Numbered from the stretch's first letter, positions 44,543 through 57,338 are shown. The stretch is 64,000 nucleotides of DNA from Diphasiastrum complanatum (GCA_029204225.1 MU832023.1:1-64000), one strand, 5' to 3'. Notes: generated from the sequence alone by a model not told the origin. Numbers and translations are program-made.

Positions 44543-45805
44543 CATCCTGAGATTTCCTAGAAAACAATTTCAAGTTTCACACATTGCTCATGTATCCTTT
44601 TATGCATTCCATACTATACTCTTGTTCTTCTATTGCTTCCAACTCTAAATCCAATGGATCCCAACATACCCATAAACTTATCCTCATTATACAAATTTCC
44701 ATGCATATTGCACATCTTGAAAAGAAATGTGGCATCATCAATTTGTCTTGGCAAAGCTTACATTTCAATAAATCACCTACACATTTATTTCTCCATGTAT
44801 GCATGTCTAAGATGCATATCTATACGCAAGCACCATCTACATATATCTATTGTTCTTATGTAAGAAAGTTCTTATAACCTGTCTAATACATTTGCAATTG
44901 CCAAAGATGTACTATACACTTTTGGAAGCAACTTTATTTCAATAATTCTGTCCTTGTGACCTCTACTTTCAAAGTATTTGCCAAAGGCCTCTCAGGGGTA
45001 TTGAATGCAATAATTGAGAAGCACTAAGTGAGGTCCCGAGGGAATAAACTTGTAGAAAAACCAGCAACTTTGTGCCCATTTTAATGATTCCAATATTTAA
45101 TAATAATCACAAAAGAGAATAAAGCACGAATCTAGGTCACACAACTCAGCAAACAAATTTTTCAAGGAAATCACATATGCAATTGCTTACACAATGATCA
45201 CTTGACGACTTCTGCTTTTAAAGTTTCATAATTCAATCATCACTCCCCAATCAATTTCACTCATTCCTACATACACTTCAATGGTTTCAAATCACTTGCA
45301 AGGTGTCATTCAACTTGAAAACTTTCATGATTGCGAGATTCAATGTAGGCTCTGACGTATGGAGTGCTACACCACACTCCAAATGCATGTGTATTGGACA
45401 GTAGGCATCCGATTGAAGTGATGTCTAAAACTAGACTACATTTCTACATGCCTGCAGAGACTCTTGTGACCTCCATTTCGTCCGTACCACAGGTTTCATT
45501 TTCCATGCCCAAATTCCATGTGTTTTAGGGCCTAAATGTGGAGAGTCATATAAGATCTGTTTGGGGCATAGTTTAGACCTACACTGCATTTCCTTACGCC
45601 TGCATGGACAACATTCCCCCGTTATCGCTCGTACTGATATCATTCAATCCCATGTGTTTTTTGGCAATTGCTTTGATATGATCTATAAAATGATTGTGAT
45701 CTCCGCTCTGATGTTTTGAACTCTATTCATTTGAATGTTGTGAGCAATTCAATGCAATATATTTTCTACTGCTACTTGTTTATTTTTTTGTAGGTTTGAT
45801 CTTGT

Positions 45806-45808
<3 letters not shown>
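44543..45808. other. Intergenic, nothing recognised
   Basis: AT-rich sequence without domain-bearing frames. Short words such as CCATGTGTTTT and CCTGCA recur around 45380-45660 in a loosely repeated layout. Confidence 0.6.
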
Positions 45809-45875
<67 letters not shown>

Positions 45876-45993
45876 TGTATCTATTCTCTTCATTACGATT
45901 TTGACCATGAATCAATATGATTCAATATGGTCAATATGATTTTGCGACATGTCAATATGGTTCCTTATGATTTTATTTCGTTTGGTTGTGATC

Positions 45994-46056
<63 letters not shown>

Positions 46057-46167
46057 ATGCGTCTTTTCTCTTCAGTATGGTTGAAAAATGACGGTTCAGT
46101 ACGATGCAGTATGGTTCAACGTGATTCAGTAGGGTTCCTAGTGGTTTCTGTTTGGTGTATTGTGATC

Positions 46168-46243
<76 letters not shown>

Positions 46244-46245
46244 TG
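45790..46245. repeat. Three (GA)n microsatellites in a repeated block
   Basis: (GA)n tracts lie at 45809-45871, 46002-46055 and 46171-46240. The second and third are preceded by TTTGGTTGTGATCT / TTTGGTGTATTGTGATCT, the first two are followed by CT(A/T)TTCTCTTCA, and CAATATGGTT/AGTATGGTT words lie between. So the tract and its flank were multiplied together. Open frames across it are only Arg-Glu or Leu-Ser dipeptide runs. Confidence 0.92.
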
Positions 46246-47074
46246 TTTGGAACACAACGAGCCATTCTAGTTTTTTATATTTAAGGAGCTAAACCGTCAA
46301 CCTAGGAGTTAATGCACTGAACTGGACCATCCTGCACCCGAAACATTCAGCAACATATACATATATGTATTGCCCTTAATTATAGCTTTAATCTGATAGC
46401 CATATTGCCCACAAAAAATAAAAAATAGATAAATAAAACGTTTCTGAGAAACGCTGGTAAAATCCAAAAATGCGTTATAGAAACACGTTTCTAAAAGCGC
46501 AATGCAACTATGCTTTAGATATACTAGTGAAGGTCAAACATCAAGGCTTCAAGCAACAACTGCATATCATCTTGTATACGAAAACAATACAAAGACATCC
46601 AGAAGTTCCAGCAAAGTTCAAAAAAAGTTTCCATTCGTTTAGTAGCTCTCAACAAAACATACGCAGAAAATTACGTTAACCAGTGCACGGTATGATATGG
46701 GCTTTGCAAGTACGTAAAATTCTTTGCAAGTATGTAAATTTCAAGCTCTTTATACAAGTAAGAGCTAAGTCCAAACTTACTTTGATGACCTGAAAACCTA
46801 GTCTTGCCTTCATGTCACATGTCACATTCACAATCATTTCCAGCAACTGTTGGTTGGCTTACAGATACTTTTGATCCCTGGCTGCTAATCACTTACAAAA
46901 ATCCTCATCAGACCTTTTTTGCAAGAACCTGTAACACAAGTCAATCTTTCCATCTCCCAAACATGGTCTGCTAACAGTCTTTTGGTATTTAAGTATGATG
47001 CTGCAAGTATCTTGATACAATCAAACTGGCAACAGTGTGTTGTATAGCATTTAACATAATAAATCAGTAACTCT
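46246..47074. other. Non-coding region downstream of the SINE-type gene
   Basis: Lies 3' of the minus-strand SINE-type gene and should contain its 3' untranslated region. No gene recognised. Confidence 0.6.
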
Positions 47075-48020
47075 TTATGTCGGCACCAGATAACCGTTGT
47101 GCTTTGGATGTAACAGTCTGACTAAAATCATAGCAAGTGAAAGACATATAATAGCACACAAGGACCCACCAAACAAAACAACTAGGCACTCGTACACTTT
47201 TCTAAAAAACCTGTAACCATAGCTGGACACAAGATTTCTACCATTTGATTGTTTGAACATTGTTTTTGAATTACTTTCATCATCAGAGCTCACACTCTCG
47301 CATCCTTCAGATCTAGACTGCCACTCCCTGCTAGTTGGCAGCTCACTCTCCATGCTGACACTTGCCACAGCTTTGCATCCTGACATACCCCACTTACTGA
47401 ACTTCTTCTGCCAACTCCCTTTTGTAAAACGTGTTCGGTAATCTGTGTTGTCAAATCTAATCATGAAACCAGCTGCACCTTCTTTAGCAATTTTTGTTTG
47501 CACAGATTTTTCTGAACTTTTAGTTGACAAGCTTGAATCAACAGTGGTTTCAGAGCTACTCCCCTCTGATACTCGAGTCCTGGGTTTACCACTGATTCTT
47601 GCACCTGAGCAATCTCGCACCTTCCCAAACCGTTTCTCATCGGCAATTAGTTTTAGATCTGGAAGGGTGCACACACCTGGATTGCATGGAGGAGATTCGG
47701 TTGCAAAGGCATCAGTTAGCTCACTCTTGTCACTCTCACGGTCTTCAGCCATTGGATTATGACGAACACTCCATCCCGCTTCACTAGAGGTTTCAACGTC
47801 CATATCAACAATTTCACTGTAGTCCTCTGCAAGCTTTGAATCCAGATCAGGTGTTGCTTCTGTGTTTGGACTGGAGGAAGAAGATTGCAACGATCTGACA
47901 AGTCTCTTTGGGGTACTGAATGTCAGAAAATCCTCAGGAGTAACCATCAAAGTGTTCCTCTGCAACAAATGATCAGATTTCTTGATTGCCACATAGAATT
48001 CTCAGTGCTGCTAAAAGATT

Positions 48021-48118
<98 letters not shown>

Positions 48119-51100
48119 AAATCTACGACATTATATTTTTCCATCATATCTTGGCCATGCTATACAGGAAAGTATGCAAACAGACTTGTGAGGAGAGGCA
48201 GAGAGACATATTATCATGCACCAGGACAGGAAGGTTTAAGACCAAACTATTATACGTCAGATCATACTTTTGCAGACCATCATTGAGAGCGCAAAGCACT
48301 CTAACAGTTAACTGATGCTTTGTGGATTCCATAAGGCATTTGATTCAGCTCTCATGACCTCTTCCTTCAGTATGTAACAAGCAGCCATGATAGTCACCCA
48401 ACAGTAATGTATGCAGCAAAAGTTTTGGCCATAAGACTTACCAAACTTGGGTTGAGATTGCATCTCAAGACTTCAGATACATGTTGCACATGACTCAAAG
48501 CAAATTCTTAAACTACATATCTGATTGTGTTAGCTGAGTTCAATTTGTCTCCTCTCCGATTGAAAGTACATTCAAGCTACTCATGTTTATCAAAGATACA
48601 CAAGAGGACCCACCTATAGTTCAGCAAAGGTGCTGGTGGGATATCTTCAATGTAGTTTACAAACCAGGCAAAACAGGTGACATGGCATGCCCAGACAATA
48701 TGCCTCTTTGTCATAGGCATCAGGAGAGTGTCAAATACATAAATGCACGTTTCGATTCGGATTGCGTTCTGGATCATGATTCAGGAATTCTCATTAGAGT
48801 TTCAAGGAATGCAAAAAAAAAAAATTTGGGTGCCAATATGGGTATCAGGTGAATGTTTTTTCAAGAGCAGTTCATTTATGCAGCGTGCCGGGAGTTTCAA
48901 GAACAATGAGGTCATTTCAGATTGCTAATCCACAGGTCTGTTGCAAGCATGTAACCTGAGAGATATCCAGCAATTCTCTGGTGAGGCAACCACACAGGCT
49001 GATTGGAAATTTGGGTGCTTGTCCTCACTAATATCTATTAAGCTTCTAGGAAATTTCTGTAGCCACTACGCAGAAGTTAAATCCTTCTGGAATCTGGACA
49101 TACATGTTCAGATAATATGCTCAAAGCCTTGAACACCATTTCTTTTTTAGCAGCACCTTGGATCGCTATGGAAGAGGTCACTGGATGTTAAAAGAAACTG
49201 AAAAAAAATCGTGTTTGGTTGTGATCTGGGACAGCGATCCTGGTCCCGAATCGCTGGCGATCCAGAACGCACGTTCCGGCTCCAAGATTGCAATCTATTG
49301 CAGCTGTGGTCAGACGGCCGACTAAAGGTCAAGCTAGACTTGTACTGAGCACTTTGAAGGTGTTTAGAGAGTCCAGACATTTTGGTGATTCACTTTTTAC
49401 CTCAATCTCCCTCACATCAGTTGGAGATTTTGCAAGAGAACTTGGTAAGAGAAGATCTGTCTGTATCTATGCACTATGCCTGAGGTGGAAAGAGGGAGCA
49501 TAATATATTTCAATGTCTAGTAGATTACAAGATCCACGAGGAATACTTTTGCTTCTTTCAGAGTCGTCTTCTCACACTCGGATATATCTTATATTATCTA
49601 GCTAGACCATTATTGAGAGCACTTTTTAGCATAGTGCAGAGGGTGCTTTGTCTTACCAAGTTACTTTGGCATCCAGATGTCACGTAGTCTATCGCATGTG
49701 ATGGGCCTTGAACTCACTTCAGACCAGTTGGAAATCAAGAGAGCAAATTTCGAGTGATACTTAGGGAGGGAGAACAAACTATGTGAGTTGTGCTCCAGGC
49801 CTGAGGTGGAGAGTGATGAGCATTATCTATCCTTCTATACGAGATCACAGTGAGATTCATTGGCTCTTCTAGTATTGCCATGTCACACCCCCAATGTGTG
49901 GCCCCAAACACTCAAAGTTGCATCAATACTTTGTCAAGGTCAAAGGTTTACTAAAAAACTTCATTGTAACAATTTCAATCTTTGAACTCTTAAATTGTCT
50001 TCTTATGTAGTGCAGACTGTAGTATGCCCTATGTTGTATGTTGAAACTTGATCCTTGAATGCAGTGTCTAACTTCTAATTTCTCTAGTGAGGATGATATT
50101 AGTTCTTAGAAGTACAATGTTGAAACTTAAGTTTTGATTTATGATTTCAACGTTAGTCTCTGGTGGTATTTACCTTAGAATTTATTTTGTTGTATCATAA
50201 ATGCAGCAGAATGCGTTCTGCTGCATCCGTGTTCTGGAACGCTTTTTTGAAGAAATTAAAAAACAGCTAATACTTTGAAGAGGAAAAAAAAGAAGCTAAA
50301 AAACAGCTGAAAAAGTGATTTCAGACTAACTAAAAAATTCGCAATGTGAGGAAAATTTTGAAATAAAATAAAATTTCAAAAAAAACCCTGATTGAAATTT
50401 CTGGAACAAGTTCCGGATTGCGTTCCGGAATGCAGGCTGCAATTATGTGTTGTATGTAGTATCATGTATCGTGATTGACCATAGATGAAACTTAGATTCT
50501 TGTTATTAATAGGGGTGTAAATTGTATGATGGATACTACATAGACATTATCACTACAAAGTAAATGTTGGAATGTCTCTTTGTCGGCGAGCTCTCCCTCT
50601 GGCGACAATGATTCCGATTAAGCTCAGATGGAGCCGATCTGTCGGATAAAGCTACTGCCTCAAGCCGCGATCAATCATCCTCCGAACAACAGATAGCTAC
50701 TGCTAATCTAACAATGAATTTATGAATAGCAGATAATGTCTAATGACAACGGAAATATATCTACTAACAAAAATTGAACAAGCATCACAACATTCACAGA
50801 TTGCGCATTGAGCAGAAAAGGATGTACTCGTCTATATTATCATAATCGAGTTTACAACAGAGGTTCTTTCTTGAGTGTTGTCTGTTTCCCAAATCAGCGC
50901 GTCGGCGTGAGAGAGGTGTTCTCTTCTCACGAATGAAACTAGCTACTGCTAGAGTTATCTTTCTTCCTTGATACGCACCTCACTGGGTATTGCGTTCAGG
51001 ATTCTCTCTGTGTATATGTATATGTCTCTGATCCAATACATATATTATGCTGGATTAGATTACAAGATCGATTAGCTAAGTTTAAGCTAAGCATCCGTTT

Positions 51101-53934
51101 AAGTACATTTCTATTAACGTTGCATGGCGGCGGTGGATCGCGGTAGTTTGAAAAACTTCACGCCCGAGCCGATAGTTCCTCCTCAACCTGGCTTACATAT
51201 GGATACTCTGGAACTAACCCGAAGTCATAGACATAGAACCCACGGTTCTCAGAACCGTGGGTCCTGGGAACCGTGGGGTGAACCGTACCATGGTTCATGA
51301 ACCGTGGTTTGGCCCTCATTTCCCTGTTTTTGGCCTCATTTCACTATTTTTGGCACTCATTTCACTATTGTTTTTCGACCTCTATCATAGAATCTGTGGC
51401 ACTCACTGTTTTTGGCAGTCAGTGTTAAAAAAAATCTGTTTTTGGCACTCACTGTTTTAAACTGTATCACTGTATCACTCAGGAATACAAATGGTTGAAA
51501 TTTTACTGTTTTTGGCACTCATGGCACTGTTTTTGGCACTCATGGAAGTAAAAAAAAAAATTAATCAATTAATTATTTAATCACCACGGTTCTGGGAACC
51601 AATCTTTGTGAACCGTACGGTTCACTGTGAGGTTCTCAGAACCGTGGTGAACCACCAACGGTTCATTAATTCTATGCCCGAAGTGTCGGCCTTCTGAGTA
51701 TGTGGCGAAAAGGCTGAAAAAGCCGAAGGTTGGCTGAAACAAAGTCCTCGGGTCATTTTAGACCTATTGTCGCCTTTTATCAAAATGCGAAAAGCGCGAA
51801 AAAAAACGCAAACTGTGCGACAAACAGTTCAAATGAAGAATGAGGCTACCATAAGTATGCAGAAAAGATCTCGATAAGTAGACGCTCATACCTGTGGAAT
51901 GTAACTTCCATCATTTGAGATTGTGGAACACCTCCTTGGAGGCGTTTCATAGCTAACGTGATCATATTCAAATTTCTCTTGCTTCCCATTATGCCCAACT
52001 CGATGTATTCTAAGCACAGTTTCTTGAGATGGTCTATTACACTCGAGTCCACTCTGACTGTTAAGCCATTCATTTCCTCCTCGAGCGTGTGCATCGATTC
52101 CACCCCTGTGTTTGTGCATCTCATGTCCATTGATGCATGTAACCCCATTTTGACCACGCCTGCCAAGTTTGAAACCACCTGCAGCCTGATTAACTTGTCC
52201 TCCCAGACTTTCACTGCACTTGTAGATGGCTTCCTTCTGTGACAATGCATTTTCACTGATATTGCTCCCAGAGGAAACTTCTGCTACATTGTGCATATCA
52301 ACCCTCTCCAGATGAAATCCTCCAAACTGTGGCTGAGAAATGGACTCCGCGATATGTGAGATCCTGTTTCCCAGCTTCTTTCTGCAATGTGACTCTCCTG
52401 TCTGGACCAATTCGTAGCCAATTTCTAGCGAGTCAGGAAGACGAGCTTGGCTTTTATCTCCATAGCCATCTGCTTCCGAAACTGCTGGGGGAAGATGAAA
52501 ATCCGGGTCTGACTCATCAATCCTTTCACCATAATAAAGCTCCTTACCCTGATCAAATTTTGAGGAACATAGAGAAACATGGGGCACCACAGCACAAATT
52601 TGACTATGTAGAGTACTCTCCCTGCTGTCACCGGCTGAAATTGCTGACTCCCTCCCACGAGATACCTCTGAAGAAAGCGCACTACATAAACGGCTTTCAT
52701 CCTCTTTTAGTTCCAGGTTGGCAAAAGAGTAATCTGAATCAATACTGGTGCTTGAAGTAGATCTTGGTTTTGACTTAAGCTGAATTTTCGTGCTTGCAAG
52801 AGAGGAACAAGGCTGTAGCTTAGCCAAAGAACCTGTGGAGGAACATGAACCTATGCCTATGTTTGAATATTCTGATGACATTGCCAAAGGGGGTGAATAC
52901 TGCATCAACTGACTTTCCGAATAGGCATGGATTCTGTTGTTTGTTCCAGAGAGGGTAAGGCTCATCTCTCCATCAGAGAGTCCTGAGAGAGCTCCATCAG
53001 AGAAGACCCCACCTGATAAAGGCACCCCACCAGCAAAAGACTGCGGAGCTTCTTTCTCAGCTATCGTCTTTGCAGTTTGCAGAGCCTTTGCTACTTCATT
53101 GCGCACATGCGGCATTCTGTCAAGCTTAAACTTGTCAAGGGTTTCTGTAACAGAACCCAGTTCCGTGGCTAGCTTTGCCCCATCTACTACCACCATCACC
53201 GCTCTCAGAAGCTGCACCGCACAAAGCCGATGCCGCCATTTTTCCGTGCCTGCAGCCCCTTCTAATATTTCCTTGCCAGCCCTGAGCAAAGAAGCCCCAT
53301 GCTGCTCCAAGCTGTTTCCATTTGCCCTTGCCAAAGAGCGGGCAAGGTGCATGTGAGCCTCACTCTGAGTTGCTTTTTCCCTCAGAGCAGCTGCTACTTT
53401 GAAGCATAACTCAATGCCTATATCTGCTGGAGCCAGCTTCCATTTCTCTGATTCCACCAAAGCCTGCAAGCAAAGCGCTGCGCCTGTGGCAAGAGGCTCA
53501 AACTTTGCTGTAAGCACATCCAGCAAGGGCCGACACAACTCTTGAAAAACCGCTTCCGCTTCCATGGCCGTGGTGGCTGGATCAATCGTATACCTAGCAA
53601 TGGCAGCCACAACCTTGGAGCAAGCTTGCTGCATCCGAACTGAGCCTCCACTGGCTGAAAGCGACCTGGTAACGCTTGCCATTACCCTAGGGATGTGTGG
53701 CACTATCAATCTGCCATGAACACGAGCAACGTCTTCGTAAAGAGAGATGGCATAGTGGCGGGATGAGTCTAGCTCGCGGCTTTCAGATACCTGTGCCAAG
53801 AACCAGGGCATGGAGCCTGAATCCAGCTTTTCCACATAAGCCTTGAGGGAGGTTAGAGCAGTGCGACGGCTCTCTGTGTCCTGCTCTAACCTGGCCAGGT
53901 CCTGCTTCACCATGGGACTCAGATGCCTCCCCAT
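47075..53934 (-). CDS. SINE1-like: SINE1/2-type plant KASH protein (nuclear envelope)
   Basis: Two minus-strand exons, 53934-51892 (681 codons, ends at CAG before GTATGAG) and 47959-47075 (after TTGTTGCAG), join in phase 0 to give 975 residues. The N-terminus, MGRHLSPMVKQDLARLEQD then FLAQVSESRELDSSRHY, ISLYEDVARVHGRLIVPHIP and ACSKVVAAIARY, matches the armadillo-type domain of Arabidopsis SINE1/SINE2, about residues 1-290. A long Ser-rich, probably disordered middle follows. The C-terminus has a transmembrane segment (about 940-961, LVVLFGGSLCAIICLSLAMI) and a 14-residue tail ending LVPT, the plant KASH motif that binds SUN proteins in the perinuclear space. SINE proteins sit at the outer nuclear membrane; SINE1 is linked to actin in guard cells. 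It is much longer than the roughly 570-residue Arabidopsis proteins, by an enlarged middle. Further small exons inside the 3.9 kb intron are not excluded. Confidence 0.9.
48022..48116. repeat. (CT)n microsatellite, (GA)n on the gene strand
   Basis: 95 bp of CT repeat with one interruption (TTT at about 48076-48078). On the transcribed strand it is a GA purine tract ending about 60 nt upstream of the 3' splice site of the SINE-type gene. Confidence 0.95.
50203..50224. repeat. Perfect short inverted repeat
   Basis: GCAGCAGAA, loop TGCG, TTCTGCTGC: a 9-bp perfect stem in the intron. The flanking 50195-50450 stretch has other GTTCCGGA/GTTCTGGAACG words, and similar CAGAACGCACGTTCCGG words occur at 49262-49280. 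Confidence 0.7.
50565..51225 (-). repeat. Possible decayed solo LTR, left part
   Basis: The sequence starting TGTTGGAATG at 50565 has a composition different from its flanks, lacks coding frames and resembles reversed copia LTRs in layout. The right end might lie beyond the MITE, before 51840. No second copy or target-site duplication was found, so this is weak. Confidence 0.25.
51226..51676. mobile_element. hAT-like MITE, 451 bp
   Basis: The insert is bounded by an exact 8-bp direct repeat CCCGAAGT (51218-51225 and 51677-51684), the target-site length of hAT transposons. Termini form a short inverted repeat (CATAGA...TCTATG). Both subterminal regions are dense in GAACCGT/ACGGTTC words in both orientations (for example CCCACGGTTCTCAGAACCGTGGG near the left end and CGGTTCACTGTGAGGTTCTC near the right), as in hAT elements. 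The middle repeats TTTTTGGCACTCA about six times. There is no transposase, so it is non-autonomous. It sits in the SINE-type gene intron. Confidence 0.8.
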
Positions 53935-54480
53935 TCAATCTGCCTGCGCGTGATATTATTTTTCCTTGGGCAATTACCTAAGCTTACATGCAGAGCAAAA
54001 ACCCCTCTAAATTCATAGGATTTCTTGTGATCAGATCACAAAAGGAGCCAAAAACTGAACAAAAATCAAGAACAGTAGCCAGGAAAGGCGCATGCAGCAG
54101 GAGGCAGAGGAAGATAATACAAGGGAAGCCAGTCCACTGTGAATAATGGATTAAAACAGTTGTGCTACACCCAAGGATTTGAGCAAAATATGCCAAAAAT
54201 CTTGTGTGAAAAACGCACAAAATCTTTACAGATTCTTCATGGGATGGAATTGTGCGATTGATGAAAGTAGTAGGACTCGCAAGTCAAAAGGAGGATCGAG
54301 AGAGAAAAACAAAAGCTAGAATGAGGCCGTTGCCATTTCCGAGGAGAAAGAGAGGAATCGGGATGGATGCAGAAAGACGTTGGAAAAGGACGATGGCGAT
54401 GGCGATGGCGATGGCGATCCTCGTTTTTGAGAAATATGATATGAATGCCTAGTTCAAATCGTTACCACCATTGAGATGCT
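53935..54480 (-). promoter_or_regulatory. 5' flank and presumed promoter/5' UTR of the SINE-type gene
   Basis: The region immediately upstream of the ATG at 53934. A hexanucleotide CGATGG repeat (four and a half units) lies at 54391-54418. No clear TATA box was identified. Plus-strand frame 54252-54452 is a by-product of the repeat. Confidence 0.4.
54391..54418. repeat. CGATGG hexanucleotide repeat
   Basis: CGATGG repeated four times plus CGAT, in the 5' flank of the SINE-type gene. Confidence 0.9.
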
Positions 54481-54967
54481 GCCACGTGTCCGAATCTCAC
54501 ACCGCGCTGCAACGCGTCAACGAATCCCATACGCTTCAGAAGTTAGAAGAAGTTTGAATTTTGCAAGGGAGCGCCCTTCAAAGCACAAAAAAATATTCAC
54601 TAAATGCTACTTGAATGAGAGGTTCCGAGTACTAGAATGAGAGGATTTTACATAGCAAAAGTGTTAACATAATTTAGCTCCGCCGTAAAATCATTTTTTG
54701 CTTTTTCATGAAGAAAAAGGAGGTGCTCCAGATAACGTAATTTTTGCGCTCCTTTTTTTTCCCAAGATTTTATACATGCACCTCCCGGAATGCGGAAGGT
54801 GCATGTAAAAAGAAAAATTACAGCAAAAAAATGTAAAAAGTAAAACCATTTTCACGCTGCAGAAGGTCACCTCCTCGGCCATTTCACATGGGAAGGGCCT
54901 TCCACCTCGTGCTACCGCCCTCGGTCGAAGGTCTTTCCCCCAATGGAATGCCCTCGGAGGGTTGAAA

Positions 54968-54980
54968 CCCCCCCCCCCCC
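54968..54980. repeat. Poly-C run (13 bp)
   Basis: Thirteen consecutive C, then TCCCC. Confidence 0.9.
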
Positions 54981-55117
54981 TCCCCGAAAGGACCTCACCT
55001 GACAAAAATGTTTAGGAATTAAAAATTCATTAAAAAATGGTTTCAAAACTATCAACAAGACTTTTGATACACATGTCATTTTTCTCCTTGAGGGCATTTT
55101 GCTAACAGAGCCACACA

Positions 55118-55123
55118 CCCCCC

Positions 55124-55154
<31 letters not shown>

Positions 55155-55157
55155 ACC
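55118..55157. repeat. Poly-C run followed by (AC)n
   Basis: 23 consecutive C (55118-55140) followed by eight AC units. The poly-C is itself preceded by CCACACA, suggesting a compound microsatellite. Confidence 0.92.
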
Positions 55158-57338
55158 CGTTTCAGACTTTGTAGATAAGAAAAAATTGTCTTATATAGGA
55201 TCCACCTTCCCAATCATGAATAATGATTATAAGCTAATCCTATATTTGGTCCACTTTTATTATTGGGTAGGTAAAAAAGGGAATCTTGCCCCCATGATAA
55301 CTAATTTAGTTGGATAGAAGTGTTTTTTTTTACAGCTATAACCGAGTCGCTAATCCCGCTATATGCACTCAGATTCTATGCACAAACCTTTAACTTCAGT
55401 GTTTGTAAATTTGGGCAATAGGTTGAATTCATCCCTTGTAAACATTGTGAATTCTTAGAGACTAGAATAACCCAATTGATATTCAACCTTGTAGTTATAA
55501 GGTGATTTTAAAAATTTTACATAATTCATCCACCACCCATGTTAAAATTGGAAGTTTGGATCCTTTGCATTGCATATTTTAATTGGACATCTTCAATAAA
55601 GTTTGTCTATTATGCACTTTGGTTCAAAAATTCTCCGTGGGAAAAAAAATAGAGTTACTCAAGTATAGAGATGATATACATATTTTCTTTACTCATTGAA
55701 ATGTCAGTGTGTTTTAGTTGTATTTTTCTTCTAGTTGGTGTCAGTGGCTTGACTTTAATCTTATGATGTAGACTAATATTAAAACTCTTAGAACTAGTTG
55801 ACATGCACTTTTCAATCTACAAGTCAAATGACAATGTTGACACATTCTTGTTGAGGTCTACACTATTATCTTGCGCTTGAGATACATTCAAATGCACTTT
55901 GATGGCAAAACATCCATCAAATGTTAACACAAACCCCATGCCTAACCCCCATGTGTAAGACATTAGGATTTCACACAAAGCCACTTGGTTGACTATATTT
56001 GAATTTCAATAACGTGATTTTTCAATTCATTGGATAATAGACCATGGCCCCAACACATGAGACCTCCCCTAAAGTGCACACAACCTATGTCAACATCCAT
56101 TCCTGCCACATATGATGCCACCTAGGGATAAGTCTCACTTGTCTAAAATGAGAGAATGTTATTTGACATAGCCAACGAGAAGATAGTATTTTAATCGTCT
56201 CCACTTACAAAACTCCTACGTGAAACCAATTGGAGCTATATCCCAGCCTAAGCTAGCGTTAGAGACCAAGTGTAGGCCTCAAAAGCATAGGCATCATGAA
56301 GCATAGGGAGGAGGGATGAAAATTTAGGCTTGCAATTAGTCTATAACAACCAACTCATGGCATTGGCTCCATCCAGTGAAACCATCCTAAGGCTGCATTG
56401 ATTAAAAGACTATGTTTGTGTTTTTTGATATGAATTATAATCCAAGTGCTTTGAAAATCTTTATTGGATAGTGTGTGTAGCTCTTCCCTCATCCAAGGGT
56501 GCTTATAAATTGAAGGCAACAATCAAAGGGTAACAGGGTTTAGGCTTCGTCATTCCATCTCAAATTGACCAGTGCCATAGATGATAGGAGCATCTGAATA
56601 ATGGCAACCTTAGATTGATGAGAAAGCTAGGAATTTTAATGGGATTAGCTTCGCTCGAAGACCAACAAAAGCATTTACGTGAGGGTTGCATCTATGGGAA
56701 ATAACATCGTGAAAGCCAGAGGGTTGGAATGACTTTCATTGGTGCATGTAGTATGTCTATCAAGTTTGAATCAAGTATTTGAAGGAAGTAATAGATGTGT
56801 CTACTTGATTCTGACTTTGAAATTGTTAGGACCGAAATGTTGATTACAAAGACAATTTTTGTTTATTAAAGCGCAACTTGCGGAAGCCTTAAATAGTATA
56901 GACATTCACCAATCAGTCGTCAAATTTGATTGAATTGCATATACGAAATAATGAGAAGGAGATGAGTGTCGAAAAATGATAAATCTATAGTCTCATTCAA
57001 CACATCTATCTATTTTGAGTTGCTTAAAACAAAATTCAAGAAATTTTAGAATTAAAAGCAATTCAAACTTCAGAATCAATCATATAGTTGCTCAATTTAT
57101 AAAGAAGAATGACTAAAGAATACACTAGTTGATATGGGCAATGCACTCTGCTTATATAGAAAATAAGACTTGAAAATACTCTAAAAATCTTTGTCGATTC
57201 TCGAGACCCCAAATTGGCCACTCATTGGCTTGATATGTGAAAAATTCAACTAGTTTGGTTGACCTATTTTGGAAATTTTGAGGCCAACATGAAATTTCAA
57301 CTTAGAAATAGATTTATATTTGTCAATAAAGGCTTAAA

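Larger units (their letters stand above)
47960..51891 (-). other. Intron of the SINE-type gene
   Basis: About 3.9 kb between donor GTATGAGC (51891-51884) and acceptor TTGTTGCAG (ending 47960). It holds a (CT)n tract, a small hairpin, an hAT-like MITE and possibly a decayed LTR. Open frames inside (for example 48583-48852 plus) have no domain. Confidence 0.75.
54481..57338. other. Non-coding region between SINE-type gene and copia D
   Basis: No gene recognised. Contains two poly-C tracts (54968-54980, and 55118-55140 followed by AC repeats). The rest is AT-rich with only short meaningless frames. Confidence 0.6.

Noticed and set aside
45949-46284. Open frames of Arg-Glu and Leu-Ser dipeptides across (GA)n/(CT)n tracts (also 47885-48315)
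   Set aside because: They are created by the dinucleotide repeat; no domain or start context supports translation.
47075-47992. The C-terminal 305-codon frame as a separate small membrane protein gene
   Set aside because: A consensus acceptor inside its start joins it in phase 0 to the 681-codon upstream exon, and the combined architecture (ARM, TM, LVPT tail) matches SINE proteins.
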